Positions 12,955 through 24,637 of a stretch of 64,000 nt of DNA are shown here, piece by piece. A model generated the notes under the pieces. It saw nothing but the letters and a program-made list of their open reading frames with translations, made no database searches and was not told the origin of the DNA. The DNA is from Adiantum capillus-veneris (lineage: Eukaryota; Streptophyta; Polypodiopsida; Polypodiales; Pteridaceae). The stretch is from NCBI GenBank assembly GCA_014529385.2, contig CM043949.1, forward strand, positions 108,373,977-108,437,976. The letters run 5' to 3'. Position 1 is the first letter of the stretch. Every line of letters starts with the position of its first letter. A program made the position numbers and the translations under genes.

Positions 12955-13206
12955 TTTTGTGCTTGTTTGGCTTGAAATTTACTTCATCTATCACTTGTAT
13001 GTCTATTACATGCCACATGTCAAGTATGAGCCAAAATGATCAAGAAAAACTCTAATTTTGCCAAAAAAGTGCACCAAAGGCTCTTTAGTCCAATTTTTGA
13101 GTTAATTGTCACATTTTTTCATCCAAATCACCCCATATCTCACACACAGACTCTATATCATGCCTAGAACCAGGTTGCAACAAAAAATGTACAAATTGAT
13201 GAAAAA

Positions 13207-13228
13207 GTTAATTATCATGATTATTTAC
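13207..13228. repeat. 22-bp palindrome, copy 2 (imperfect)
   Basis: Same design as copy 1, with central ATCATGAT in place of ATCGCGAT and one altered base pair in the outer stem. It is followed by TTTT, as in the other copies. Confidence 0.7.
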
Positions 13229-13500
13229 TTTTTTACCAAAAAGGATGCAATTTGCAACTTTGATCTTATGGGACCAAAGAATATGATGTCCCAAGCCCAC
13301 TAATCAAGTTTGAGCAAGTTTGAAACTCAAAAACTCAAAATCTCTTTATATCTACTATTTCAGAGTGTAAAAGCCTAAATCTGGCACCATTTCCACCCAA
13401 TGCACTCAAATGAGGCCACACTTCACTCAGAGCACCTGAATGCCATGTGTTTCAAGCATGTGATGTCAAAAATGCAAAAAGTTGGAAAAAATCCCCAGTT

Positions 13501-13522
13501 GTAAATAATCACAATTATTTAC
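13501..13522. repeat. 22-bp palindrome, copy 3 (imperfect)
   Basis: Stem identical to copy 1 except at the centre (ATCACAAT). Followed by TTTTGTTG. Confidence 0.75.
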
Positions 13523-13765
13523 TTTTGTTGAAAATTTTGCCTGGACTGCATGATTTTGATCTCTACATGTTTTTATGCATCTATGCATGCTCCAAAATTA
13601 ATTTGAAGCAAAATGGACATCATTTGCCAACCATTCAGACTCAGGGTATTTTAGAGCAGAATCCACAAAATTTTCTAACTTTGACACTGTATTCACCTAA
13701 CAGGAGCAATGCAAGCGGTTGAGAAGGCAAAGAAAAGGGTGTCTCAGAAAGATAAGCTGTAAGAC

Positions 13766-13913
13766 TTGCCACCGTATCAGTTAGATCCAAGCTTAGTGAA
13801 GGCAACAAATGCAACCTACTTGTCTAAAGAGCAGCTTGAAGAAAACAACACCATGGTCTTCATTGAAAGATTCAAGAGTGAAGAAGGACACCAAGTAGAA
13901 TTGCAAATGCTAC
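13766..13913 (+). pseudogene. Element F ORF, 5' part
   Basis: Plus-strand frame beginning M-P-P-Y-Q-L-D-P, cut by the C2 insertion after 49 codons plus one base. If C2 and one target duplication copy are removed, the frame continues at 23989 for 22 more codons to a TGA. I do not recognise the protein. The wording is like gag-type ORFs of plant non-autonomous retroelements, but no named domain is visible. Confidence 0.45.
13909..13913 (+). repeat. C2 target-site duplication, left (GCTAC)
   Basis: GCTAC here against ACTAC at 23984-23988: four of five bases match, consistent with a 5-bp duplication that has since mutated by one transition. Confidence 0.65.
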
Positions 13914-14484
13914 TGTGCGCTCCTTGCTGCACTGTCGAAGCAAGGGACTTGCCGATACACCGTGTACGAGCCGCAGACGGCTCCAAGCACACAACTAGTT
14001 TAACTAGTAAGCTCAAAGAGGGCAATGGTGTGTCACTCACCGCCTTATGCTCCTGCCGTAGAGGATTCCTCACCGTGAAGAAGAGGGAGACGCCGCTACG
14101 CCACGCTCAACCGCCTCGCCGCCGTCGTGCCGCCGCAACGCTCGATCGCACACACACTCTCACACTCTCTCTCTCTCTCTCTCACACACGCACACACACA
14201 AGGAGATGGTGAAGGAGAAGGTGGAGATGGAGCAAGAGCAGCTTCTATTGCACAATGAGAGAATCCGTAAAAATTAGGTTTAGTTGGCTTTTATGTGAGC
14301 TCACCCCATTCACACTTGGGCGCCCATGCTTAGCCAACTAACCCTAGCATGTTCGTGTTAGAGTGCGCCTCTCATCGGCGATCACTCTACCTTTCCCTAT
14401 TGGATCGACAAGCCCGGTGCCTGACTCTACTTAAATAAATAATACGGTTACAGTGTCCGTGGTAGGCGATAGGGTTTCCGTGAG
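13914..14484 (-). repeat. C2 3' LTR, truncated
   Basis: Begins TGTGCGC on the plus strand (the reverse of the LTR end GCGCACA). The expected other end, CGAGGGTTAACA, is missing: similarity stops after CCGTGAG at 14484. Compared with C1, the first 15 bp of the LTR, the PPT and about 0.2 kb of internal sequence are deleted. Confidence 0.9.
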
Positions 14485-15492
14485 TACAAATAAATTGCAC
14501 TTTGAGTAAATTAATTAATCAAGAGTTTTGAGCTTATGGGTGAGTCTATCAATTAGTTAGCTATGACTAAGGTTAAAACAACTACTCTAGTACTAGCTAA
14601 GCTAAGAAGATTATCTAAATGCAAGATTCCCTAATTATGCTATTCAGCTTTGATTAGCCAACTCGCTCTCACAACTGCAAACAAAATCTTGAAATGTTAA
14701 CTGTAAGCTCAATGGAAGTCTTTTAATTTCTTTTTTTTAAAAAAAAATACTTTTTTACTTTGGGTCACAATCATGTGACGTGTGTGCTTATTTTGTATGT
14801 CCGGGGTTTTTTGCTTCTCAAGGGAAAGCGCCCACACTGGGAACCTCTAGGTCTCTAGTACCATAGACGATACATGTGAGTGAAGTACCAATTCAAGCCA
14901 GGATTTCTCTTCCAGCGTAAGTTTTTCATTTGTGGCACTTATGTTTTTTTTTTTTTGCTTCCATTTCCTTGGTATTCGCACTAGTGTTTTTTGTTGTTTG
15001 AGTGAGCAAGCCTTTCTCTGCCTAAAACATTCCTAAGGTCTCAAATACTCGGATAATTTTATTAGCTAGGCCTAGTGGTCAAGTAAATGAGTTAACCTAA
15101 AGTCACGGTCTCCTAATCTCCAGGCTCATCCATAAGATTAAACTGGAATTCAATCAACTTAAGCAAAGACAAATTTATACATCTATAATGGCAGATAACA
15201 TCATAACTATTGCACTCAAACAAAGAATGAAAAATCATTATTAGCAATTACACATATCCACCAACATGAATCATGGAAAGTAGTACACCTGGAGGTATGG
15301 AGTGGCTCATTTCGTTGAAGCAGATGTCCTCAGCCATGTGGATGGAGATCCATATAAGTCCTACCTAACACATCCAAAAACAGGCACTATACCTCTAGGA
15401 GGCATGTCAGTGTGAAAAATTAAAACTCCTAAAAAACAAACTCAAAACACAATCTAGACCCCTAACCTACCTATCTGTCACCCCTTTTAGAA
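14485..15492 (-). other. C2 3' untranslated region
   Basis: Non-coding region between the accessory ORF and the 3' LTR. It aligns closely with C1 51148-52153 and more distantly with element E 31980-32960. It contains runs of T and A near 14730-14760 and 14943-14957. No gene. Confidence 0.85.
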
Positions 15493-15924
15493 TCAAGGAA
15501 AGAGGATATTATATAAACCGGGTGGCCACCCTAAGGCTAGGCCTCTATCCTCATCATCTAGATAAATAAAATCATTGTCCGTGAGGCCATAGTCTTCCTC
15601 GGTCTCTATTAGTTCCTCTTCATCATCCTCTTGTGTAAGCATGCTAATCAAGAACCTCGCGATGCATGGATACTCATCTTGTGCAAAAGAATAAGCATGT
15701 GCCATTGGAGACACATTCGCTACTGGGTATGGATCACTAGTTAGCCATAGACGTATCAGCCATTCTAACTCCTCAAAATTTCTCTCACATGCAAGGATCT
15801 CTATCAAATCCCATTCGCAAGAAAGTATAGGGTAGCATATGTAGAACACTTGAGGAAAAGACAAAGGGTACCTTTCATCAAAAATAGAAGTGCATGCCTC
15901 TGGTGAAGTAGCCATTTCTGACAA
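15493..15924 (-). CDS. Accessory ORF of family C, 143 codons, unknown function
   Basis: Minus strand, intact from ATG to TGA. The protein starts M-S-E-M-A-T-S-P-E, has a hydrophobic Tyr/Trp/Leu-rich middle, and a very acidic C-terminal third (E-D-D-E-E-E-L-I-E-T-E-E). No signal peptide or zinc motif is visible and I do not recognise a family. It differs from the C1 copy (50716-51147) at 8 nucleotides: 5 change the amino acid and 3 are silent, so this pair alone shows no purifying selection. It lies where some plant Ty3/gypsy lineages have an envelope-like ORF, but there is no clear membrane segment. The start could also be the second Met, four codons in. Confidence 0.75.
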   Translation of the reverse strand: MSEMATSPEACTSIFDERYPLSFPQVFYICYPILSCEWDLIEILACERNFEELEWLIRLWLTSDPYPVANVSPMAHAYSFAQDEYPCIARFLISMLTQEDDEEELIETEEDYGLTDNDFIYLDDEDRGLALGWPPGLYNILFP

Positions 15925-15939
15925 GACAGATTGATTTGG

Positions 15940-18429
15940 TTAGGCTTCTCGCTCTGTAGTGGTGTAGTTCCTTTCAGCATCGTTCAATTGACGGCTTGCA
16001 AAGCTAATGGGATAGTCCAATTTATGTTCTCCTAGTTGAGTGAGAACACACCCAATAGCAAAGTTTGATGCATCAATATGCACATGGAAAATGACATCCC
16101 AGTTAGGTGTCCTTAAAATTGGAGCACTTGCTAGTGTTTTCTTCAATTGTTCATAGGCCTGGTCACACTCTTCAGTCCATTTAAATTCAATGAGAAGCTT
16201 GTACAAAGGACGTGCTATCTCAACGAAAAATAAAATAAACCGTCGATAATATCCCACGTGTCCCATGAACCTTTGAACTCCCTTGTAATTGGTTGGTGGT
16301 GGTAACTCTAGAATTACTTTAATTTTGCTCTCATCGGTTGAGATACCATTCTTGGATACTATATGCCCTAAAATAACTCCATGCTTGACCCAAAATTGGC
16401 ATTTGAACAGGTTCAATGTGATACGATATAACCTACACTTTTCAAACACCTTCTGCAAACATGATAGATGTTCTTTCCAAGAAGAGTAAACACAAAGGTC
16501 GTCTAAGAAAGCTTCACAAAACTCTCTCAAATATTCTTTAAAAGCAGTGTTTATTAATCGTTGGAATGTAGCAGGGGCATTTGTTAAGCCAAAAGCCATC
16601 ACACGAAATGCAAACACGCCAAATTCTGTGATGAAGGCAGTTTTAGCTTGGTCCTCTAGCGCTATCGTGATTTGGTTGTAGCCTGAGTACCCATCTAGAA
16701 AGCTATAAGCTTCCTTGCCTGCAACTCTTTCGAGTACATGTTCGGAATATGGTAGGGGGTAATGGTCTCTTCTAGTAGCTGCATTAACTTTTTTGAGGTC
16801 CACGCACACCCTGAGTTTCCCATTCTTTTTTGGCACGATAACTATTGGAGACACCCATTCAGAGTGTTCAATAGGACATATGAACCCACATTTGATAAGA
16901 TTTTCTAGTTCTTCTTGAATGATCTTTGCGTACTTAGGATTCATCGGGTAGGGTCTTTGTTGTACGGGCTTCGCAGTGTTAATCATAGGGATTGTATGTT
17001 GGACCACAGAAGGTGGAACACCTTGCATATCATGGTATGTCCAAGCGAATATGTCCTTGAATTCCTTGAGAAGCTCTTTGAGGACCGCCTCTTCAACTTC
17101 TGTGAGGTCTTGGGCAATAAAAACAGGTTTTGATTCTTCACCGTGGTCAGCTAATTCTATTTCTTTAACTATTACCGGACCATCATAGATTCCATTATTC
17201 CCATCGATAGGTATTCTTTGGGCTTTTGTGTACACAACCTTTGCTTCCCCTGTGGTGTAAGATTTGAAATGTTCTGGTGCAGGATGCAAGTCTGTGGATT
17301 CTGGTTGTGCTTTGGTTGGTGCTTCCATTTCTGCTTTCTTGTGTTGTCGAGCTAACTCTTGGTTTTGATGCTTCCTTGCAGTGCGGCTCAACTTTGGCTT
17401 GTCTATGATCTCTAATTGGGCTATGTCATGGGGTCGTGGTCTACACCACATAACATTTTGGAGATATTCACCCCAATTGTCTACCAATTTTCGATGAGCA
17501 TCACATGCCCCTATATAACTGAGCCATTCTGCTGAGGATCTCTTCTTTTTTATCCTAGCACGTACATTGGCTCGATATCGACGCCTCTTAAGGTTTTTCT
17601 TTTTCTTATTTGAGACCTGCTTTTGATTTGCATTTAGATCTGGCTCACTAAAGGAGTCCTCGTTGGTGTCCTCTTCACTCTCGGGGAAGCTATCATCGGT
17701 TGATGTGCTCGGTCCTTCCGAATGTTTTGACTCTGAACTTGCTCCACTCTCTAATTCATGAGATTCAGAATCCGTTTCACTCTGGGAGTCAGTGTCCAAG
17801 TCGTGTTGGTCAAAGTCTTGTATTGAGCTATCGGTGTCACTGTCAGATTGGTCCACAATTGCCCTTCCCTTAGAAGATGCATGTATGGCACTTATCATGT
17901 TCAGAGGTGCAATTTGTGGTACCTCTTCCCCCTCTGGTGTGACCCAAGTGGTTCCTCTATTTCCCCAGGTATCTATGGTTGCAGCTAGGTGTACCCAGTC
18001 TACGTTGTCTGATTCCGTCATACCCGGTAACACATCCATGTAAGGAGAATCTTGGCCAATGTCTGTATCCTTCTTACAAGTGTAACAATATTGTAGTGGG
18101 GCCGAGTGAACTGTGGTGTCAGAGCGATGATCAATAATGGTTTTACTCCCTAAGGGGTGTACCTTACCAGTCACCAAATCCACTCTAAGGACAGAGTCTT
18201 GGAATTGCAAATAGACATGATTTTTAGACCAATCATGAACCATTTGTGCTTCCCTCATGAATGGTCGTCCTAAAATCATTTCATATGACATAAGGTGTTT
18301 AGAGAAATCCATTACAATGAACGTATGTCGTACCTTGTGTCCTAGAACTTTGATCTTAAGATCCTTGAGCATCCCCATAGGTTTGGCTATGGTACCATTT
18401 GCCATCTTTATCACAATTGTTAGTAACAC
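15940..18429 (-). pseudogene. C2 PR1, linker, RT and start of RNase H
   Basis: Minus-strand open stretch of 829 codons. It opens in the C-terminal half of PR1 (E-M-I-L-G-R-P-F at about residue 50). It continues through the acidic Ser/Asp/Glu tract and a basic K-K-K-K / R-A-R-I-K-K-K-R run, then a complete RT with the box F-L-D-D, connection motifs G-Y-Y-R-R-F, and the first RNase H aspartate (H-I-D-A-S). It stops just after T-T-T-E-R-E, where the 3.16-kb deletion joins it to the leader of the accessory ORF. A one-base change near 18420 puts it out of frame with the upstream gag-PR1 frame. No in-frame stop interrupts it. Confidence 0.92.
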
Positions 18430-20683
18430 TGAGGCGGGGTTTTCCCATGGATTCCCAACAATCTTTTGTAACTATGCTAACTCCCGCACCACCATCAAGA
18501 ATTCCCTTTATAGTTAATCCCTTGGTAGTGATGGGTAGGGTCGCATTAGACTCGTCGCCTTCAAAATACTGCCCTAATTCGTTAATGGGTACCTCGATCA
18601 CAGACTCGTGTCCATCTAAGTCAAGTGATTGCACATGATTTTCCTCATCAATCATAATCGAGTCAGGCCTATTTGGTTGCGCAAACTGCGGTAATCCCGT
18701 TCGTAGCTCTCCGTTAAGGAATGCTCGAAGTGCAAGGAATAACTCAGGATCTCCATACAGCTTTGCTATGATCGTGGTTCGGACCTCAGAAGACATGAAG
18801 TCCACTAGTTTGGCAACATTCATTGGCGTTTTGCAGGGTGTAGGTCCTTGACTAGGAACTGGTGAGGATGGAATCTCATATTCCTCAATGGGATTAGGTA
18901 TTCCTTCATTAAACATCCTTTCCAACAAAAAAGGTGTATGCTCACTTTCTGATGTCCTGTCCTCACTCCCTTCTTGGATGATACTAGATATGGCTAACGG
19001 TCTATGGTTCATGTGGGGTGGGTGAACTTGCGTAGGAAACACTGCGTCATGAATTTTGACATGCATGGGTTCTGGTTCTAGTTTCCTTTGAGTCTCCTCC
19101 ACTAAACCTCTTAGATGTCTCACTTGCTCAATCTCGTCTACTTGGTTTGGGTACGTCCCAATCTTCTTTTTACGATTCTTCCCTTTTTGCCCCTGCGGTT
19201 TATCTTGGGGGTCTTGGATTGGATTTGGAAACACTTGTGGTGTTTTCAGAGGCTCTTTATGGTTTTCTCTTATTCGGTTTTCATTTGGTTCCATGTTACG
19301 GTTTTCTTTGTCGGTCTTTCCCTTTGTGGCATTGGTTCTAGTTTCCATTGTCTCGATTGAATCTGAATCATCCTCGAGGTCATTCATATACACGGGGTCA
19401 TCTCCTGTTCCTATGTTTGTTTTGGGACTTGGCTTTGAATTTCCTGTATTCTGCGACCTCTTCCTCCGTGTCTTCTTTTTCTTTGCTTGGATAACTGACG
19501 CGGTATCTCTCTCTTCGAGGATATGGCCTGGCCCTTGAAGCATGGACCGTGTAATCGCATAACCGGGTGCGACGGGTGGTATTGGCGATGTCACACTAGC
19601 AATTTCGACCAAATTTAGGGGTGTGATTTTAGGTGCATTTGGGTTATAGGGGCATTGGGCAATCAAGTGATCTATGCCACAACGATTACATGTGAGTATT
19701 GGCATTGCAGATGTGCTCCCTTGATTCATTTGCATCTGTGCAGCATTCTTTTGCAGCCTAATAGGGCATTTTGTTGCCCGATGTGGTCCACCACACTCGT
19801 AGCATTGAAGAGGTGGCCTCCTAGCATGGGTGTTGATATTTTGACCTCTGGATGCGAGAGCAGCAGCTTGATAAACCGGCTTGACTTGCCCCCAACAATC
19901 TTCCATGTAGTATATAGGACACTCTTCCAATGTATCAAGTCCGTAGGCAATACTAGTGTCTATTTCCTCCTCACAGCCATCTGCATAAGCATTTGATGGC
20001 TCGCAACTCACTTGGTTCATAGGGGCGACTCTTGGATGCGGGGGCTGCGGTCCTAGCACAGGAGGTGGTAGCGCTGTAGCTTGTACAACAGTTTGAGATC
20101 TAGGGACCATGTGTTGCGGTAGTTTCTCAACAGGTGGAGCAGGCATGAATACAGGAGCTCGAGGCGCATCCGTCCAGGCTACAGGTGGTCTATTTGCCAT
20201 CATACGTTTGATCATTAAACAATCCTTAGCTTGGTGACCATACCTACCACATGCGTTGCAAGTTCCATTAAATTTTACTCTAAACGTAGGGCACTCACTA
20301 GTGCTATGTGGACCTAAGCAAATGGAACACCATTGTTGCTCCCTTCTTGGATACATGTGACTATTTTGAGGGGGTCGATTATCCTTAAGAGACTCTTGGA
20401 TTGCCTTGGTGAGGTCTGTCAAGAAGGTCTCAAATACCTTTGGCTCATTGACAATGGGCTTTGCAGTCATGGGTTCATACTCAATGGCCTTTGAGCTAGT
20501 GGATCTCGTGTCAGTAGACACCCTCATGCCTGCTATCATCAAGTTGTCCTCTAATTGGATTGCATTGGCAATGACATCTTCCCAGGTTGTGATACCTCTA
20601 ATCACTAGTCCATTATAGATTCCTTCATTCCTCAACCCTCGAATGAATCGATCAAGGCAGTTGGTTATTGTTGAAGCGCTCAT
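18356..20683 (-). pseudogene. C2 gag C-terminal half and PR1 N-terminus
   Basis: Minus-strand frame of 775 codons. It contains four Cys/His knuckles: C-S-I-C-L-G-P-H-X4-C, C-N-A-C-G-R-Y-G-H-X4-C, C-Y-E-C-G-G-P-H-X4-C and C-N-R-C-G-I-D-H-X4-C. Only the second has the standard C-X2-C-X4-H-X4-C spacing; the other three are X3. A long Lys/Glu/Asn-rich spacer follows, then PR1 with the active-site loop I-L-D-G-G-A-G in place of D-[ST]-G. It is joined to the N-terminal gag frame by a one-base insertion near 20665 (an extra C compared with C1). Confidence 0.9.
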
Positions 20684-22385
20684 TTACAGGGCAGCGAGAC
20701 TTTAAGTGCTTTAGACGACTAATGAAGTCCCTTACTGACTCTCCTTCCTTACGTTCGGCCTTCTGTAGCTGAGATGCTACACCCCAAAGCACACCTTCTC
20801 GTATGTACTCCTTTAGAAACAACCTTCGAAGGGTAGGGTAGATTGTTTTCTCGTCCACCCTTAGGGTTCTATACCAATCTCCAGCCTTCCCACTTAATGT
20901 CAAGCTTAAGGCATTGCACTTATGTAGTTCGTTGCGTTCCCCTAAGGAATCACATACTTGTTGAAACACTTCAATGTGTTTTCTAGCATCTTCGTCCCCA
21001 TTGAATTTTTGCGTGAGTTTGGCAATTTGTACTACCTTACTTCTAGGCTCTCTATCAGATGCATGACCCATATTTTCCGCGATAGATCGACCTATGGTTT
21101 GAGCAAACGCTGCCAAGTCACCTATGTGAGGAGGCAGGGCCGGTGGAGGTACTCTTGGAATCATATGTGGGAGAGGGATGGGTACCGGTCTTGGCATATG
21201 TGTGGATGATGCAGGATATGGAACATAACCGGGCATAGGTCCACTCGGATAAGGGCTAGGGAGCGGCACTCGAGGAGCATAAGCAAGTGATACAATTGGA
21301 GGTGTGGGGGCCATGTGTGCATAAGGGGCTAGAGGCACATACGGTCGAGGCCCCATATTAGGTACTACGACACTAGGTAGTGGCACTGCGCTAACCGTAG
21401 ATATCATCGGTACATTCTCTGTCAGGCTTATCCTTGGAGTGAGCACTGTGTTTTCCTTAATAGAGGGTTGAGCCAAGTTAGGGAAGCTAAAGTTGTCACT
21501 CGGAGGCTCAGATTGCATAGAGACCCTAGGTGAAATGACGTAAGATGGGTCCATGGGGCTCATTAGAGGAGTCTCCATTTGTGATAGAGTAGGCTGTTGA
21601 GCCTTGCTTGTATCCATAAATCTCATGGGGCCAGTTGAGAGTATATTTACCCCTCGGTTTTTCCTTTCTGATTGAATAATGCCATGGCTAACATTACAAA
21701 TCATTTTCTGTTGATCTTCGATGCTCGTGGCACTAGAGGTGGATTGTACAATCTCTATCCATCGTACATGGTAGGCGTGGCCAGAGTGTAGATCCGTCAA
21801 TACCTCAGTGTGGAGGTCGTATGTCCAATGATCATTAATGAACAATCCTTCTAGAGTCGACGTGTTAACGGTTTCTTGTGAGGTAGAAGCAATGTTGCTC
21901 CCCGTGGTTTTACTTGTCACCAGCGGTACTCTAGAGGGAACTTCTGAAGGAGGCAGCTCAACAGGGCCTTCTTGGTAAGAAGTTGGCAGGATATCCACAT
22001 GGACACTCTTTGGGGGTGTGGGGTCCATGTGCGATGTGAAAGGAGAGTCCACTTCCCCACCCCCTTCGTGTGCTTCATTTGCATCAGGTTTCGAGCGAGT
22101 AGCTCTACCTAATGTTTCCATGAAACGGCTAAACATACTAGTACTAGGCTGTGGAGCTTCGGGAGGTGCATGGCCTTCTCTCTCAGTGGTTTGGGTAGGG
22201 TATGCTTCCATGATTTCTGAGTCGGAGGAGGAATCACTAGCGGCTATTTTATGGTCTTGGGTGGAGCTACCTTGGGTCCCCGCTGAGGGTCTAGAGCCTA
22301 TCGTGGATGGGTAATGGGTGTCCGTATGAACAGAGGCACCCTCAATATGCTCGTGTTCTAGCACCTGCCCAGAGCGTAAGTGCAT
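20652..22385 (-). pseudogene. C2 gag N-terminal half
   Basis: Minus-strand frame of 577 codons from ATG at 22385 (M-H-L-R-S-G). The first 400 residues are Ser/Thr/Pro-rich and probably disordered. The retrotransposon gag capsid-like domain lies in roughly the last 130 residues, with the W-Y-R-T-L and L-K-E-Y motifs typical of plant gag and a Q-L-Q-K-A-E-R-K-E-G-E-S-V-R-D-F stretch. The start agrees with C1. A one-base insertion near the end shifts it out of the zinc-knuckle frame. Confidence 0.9.
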
Positions 22386-23372
22386 GTGCTTTTGATACCC
22401 TAAGGTGTCAAAAAGCTGCTCTAGGAGGCCTTGTGACTAGTTTTTAGCGTGTTTTTTGTTTGTTTTTTTGCTAGATTTTTTAGAGCGTGTCGTGGAATGG
22501 GCCATGTGATAGCTCGAAACGAGCGTATCGGTCAGAGGGTCGTGCCGTGCTTTACAGCCCTCCGTTTGGTCACTCTATGCCCTCGGAATCCCTAAAACTG
22601 TCAATTTCCAGTAGGGAACTAGGCCCAAACTAGAAAGTCTAAGGGTGCAAGTGGGAAGAGAAGGGAGGAGAGTGGAGGACTTGTCCCACATGCTCTCATT
22701 CTCTCTTGAGGGAGTAGGGTATATATATAAGAGTGAGTCTAGTATATATCATAGGACTGAGGCCTGGGCCTGGGCTTGGGCTTGGGCTTGGGGAATTGAT
22801 CCCGATCTCGATCTACCTTTTATACAGACCAACCAACCCGTACGTTTTTATAACTCACGTTTTTTATTTTCGAAAATTTAACCTCCCACTCACTCGCGTT
22901 TTTATTTTTCGGATTTTTTTTTTCACTTCTTTTTTCAATTTTTTTTTCTTCTTTTTTTTGAGATATTATTCGGTACGCGTTTTGGTGCGCGTTGACCTCA
23001 CCTACCTATTTACTGTCCCACCTACCTACTGACCTGCTAATCAGTGGTTCACCTAATTACTAACCTACTTAATTAACTAACTGTGCGCCTAACTGTGCAT
23101 CAACCAGAAAACACAGAAAATGTAGAAATTGAAACTTGACAGAACTGTGCAGTGAAAACAAAGAAAACGCAAAAAACGCAAGAAATGCTAACTGTGTGAC
23201 TAATGCTAACTGTGTGCAAACAGAAAAACAGAATTTTGCTAACTGTCTAACTAATACTAAATGTACGCAGCAGAAAAACAGAAAATGCTAACTTCCTCTC
23301 CCTCCTCTTTCCTACTGCAAACCACTCATACAAGAAGCACAAAGTTCCTCTTGGGCTTAGTGCAGGGCTATT
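22386..23372 (-). other. C2 5' leader
   Basis: Untranslated leader between PBS and gag. It carries a short GGGCTT-type hexamer array (about 22763-22793) that has fewer units in C1, and T-rich runs near 22915-22960. No gene. Confidence 0.8.
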
Positions 23373-23389
23373 CTCCGGCAGCGGCGCCA
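23373..23389 (-). promoter_or_regulatory. C2 primer binding site
   Basis: On the minus strand this reads TGGCGCCGCTGCCGGAG, next to the LTR end. It matches the 3' end of plant tRNA-Asp (…CCGGCAACGGCGCCA) with two differences. Confidence 0.8.
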
Positions 23390-23393
23390 AAAA

Positions 23394-23983
23394 TGTGCGC
23401 TCCTTGCCGCACTGTCGAAGCAAGGGACTTGCCGATACACCGTGTACGAGCCGCAGACGGCTCCAAGCACACAACTAGTTTAACTAGTAAGCTCAAAGAG
23501 GGCAATGGTGTGTCACTCACCGCCTTATGCTCCTGCCGTAGAGGATTCCTCGCCGTGAAGAAGAGGGAGATGCTGCTACGCCGCGCTCAACCGCCTCGCC
23601 GCCGTCGTGCCGCCGCAACGCTCTATCGCACACACACTCTCACACACTCTCTCTCTCTCTCTCTCTCTCACACGCACACACACAAGGAGATGGTGAAGGA
23701 GAAGGTGGAGATGGAGCAAGAGCAACTTCTATTGCACAATGAGAGAATCAGTAAAAATTAGGTTTAGTTGGCTTTTATGTGAGCTCACCCCATTCACACT
23801 TGGGCGCCCATGCTTAGCGAACTAACCCTAGCATGTTCGTGTTAGAGTGCGCCTCTCATCGGCGATCACTCTACCTTTCCCTATTGGACCGACAAGCCCG
23901 ATGCCTGACTCTACTTAAATAAATAATACGGTTACAGTGTCTGTCGTAGGCGATAGGGTGTCCGTGAGCCACGAGGGTTAACA
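23394..23983 (-). repeat. C2 5' LTR
   Basis: 590 bp, bounded by TGTTAACCCTCG and GCGCACA on the minus strand. It contains a TC/GA microsatellite (about 23648-23669) that is much shorter than in the C1 LTRs. A TATTTAAG string in the U3 part may be the TATA box. Confidence 0.92.
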
Positions 23984-24637
23984 ACTACCTAACAAGATTT
24001 ATGATATAGCTGCAAAGGCAGACACCAAAGAAGCCAGTAGAAGGTTGGGGCTTTGAGATTTCTATGACTAGGAACCATGTGTAGTGCATTTCCAAAAAGC
24101 ATATGAACTGCTATCCTCAATCAAGGAAGATGGATCGGCCAAATCACATATCAACAGGGACAAAAGCTTGAAGTGGTGATCACTAAAGATATAGTGGTTG
24201 AGGCACTGAAGCTGCCAACAGAAGGAATGACAATGAGGGCTAGGGATAGAAAGACAACATGTACTTTTACCAAGGACACTACTGCTGCCACATTTTTTGA
24301 TCTCATCGAAAGGCAAGTGGAGGATCCAGCTCGCCTTTACCACTAAGATTTTCACTTACTCTCAAAGAAACCACCACGATACACAACTCCAAACCATGCA
24401 GTTGCGACTACTTCCACTCAAGGATTGAAGTCAACAACCAAGCAAGCAATAGATAACGCAGAGTACGTGCTTACAACATTGAAGGATACGAAGAAACAGG
24501 GAAAGATCACATATCTGGGCTCCAGAAGGGCTATCAAGTATAGCATATCATGCTATTGGAATGGCCGACAACTTGCCACCAACCCCATATCAAAACACAT
24601 GGATCATTTTAGCTCAACCTTCTCTGCGGACCACTAA
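23984..24637 (+). pseudogene. Element F ORF, middle part
   Basis: Plus-strand broken frames. The first 22 codons continue the frame interrupted at 13913. Further on, frames read V-V-E-A-L-K-L-P-T-E-G (about 24200) and an open piece at 24425-24637. A motif of the form ALKLP-x-EG occurs in gag-like ORFs of plant elements; this is a weak resemblance. Several stops. Confidence 0.4.

Larger units (their letters stand above)
11511..13700. other. AT-rich non-coding region with palindromic repeats
   Basis: No gene recognised on either strand. Short frames such as 13106-13303 and 13447-13722 lack motifs. The notable content is a 22-bp palindrome present three times (separate entries). It may be leader or LTR sequence of element F, whose coding part starts near 13766, but that is not proven. 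Confidence 0.4.
13914..23983 (-). mobile_element. Element C2: deleted Ty3/gypsy retrotransposon of family C
   Basis: About 10.07 kb, minus orientation. It has a 5' LTR (23394-23983), PBS, leader, gag, PR1, linker and RT. A deletion then joins the start of RNase H directly to the accessory ORF and 3' untranslated region, followed by a truncated 3' LTR (13914-14484). Compared with C1, about 3.16 kb are missing (C1 positions about 47537-50696: rest of RNase H, integrase, PR2 and tail). It is therefore non-autonomous. It sits inside element F with an imperfect 5-bp target duplication. Sequence is very close to C1. Confidence 0.93.

Noticed and set aside
23261..23761. 166-codon frame antisense to the C2 LTR, also present antisense to the C1 LTRs
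   Set aside because: It follows the GC-rich LTR sequence in every copy, shows no domain and crosses the GA tract; most likely a by-product of LTR composition.
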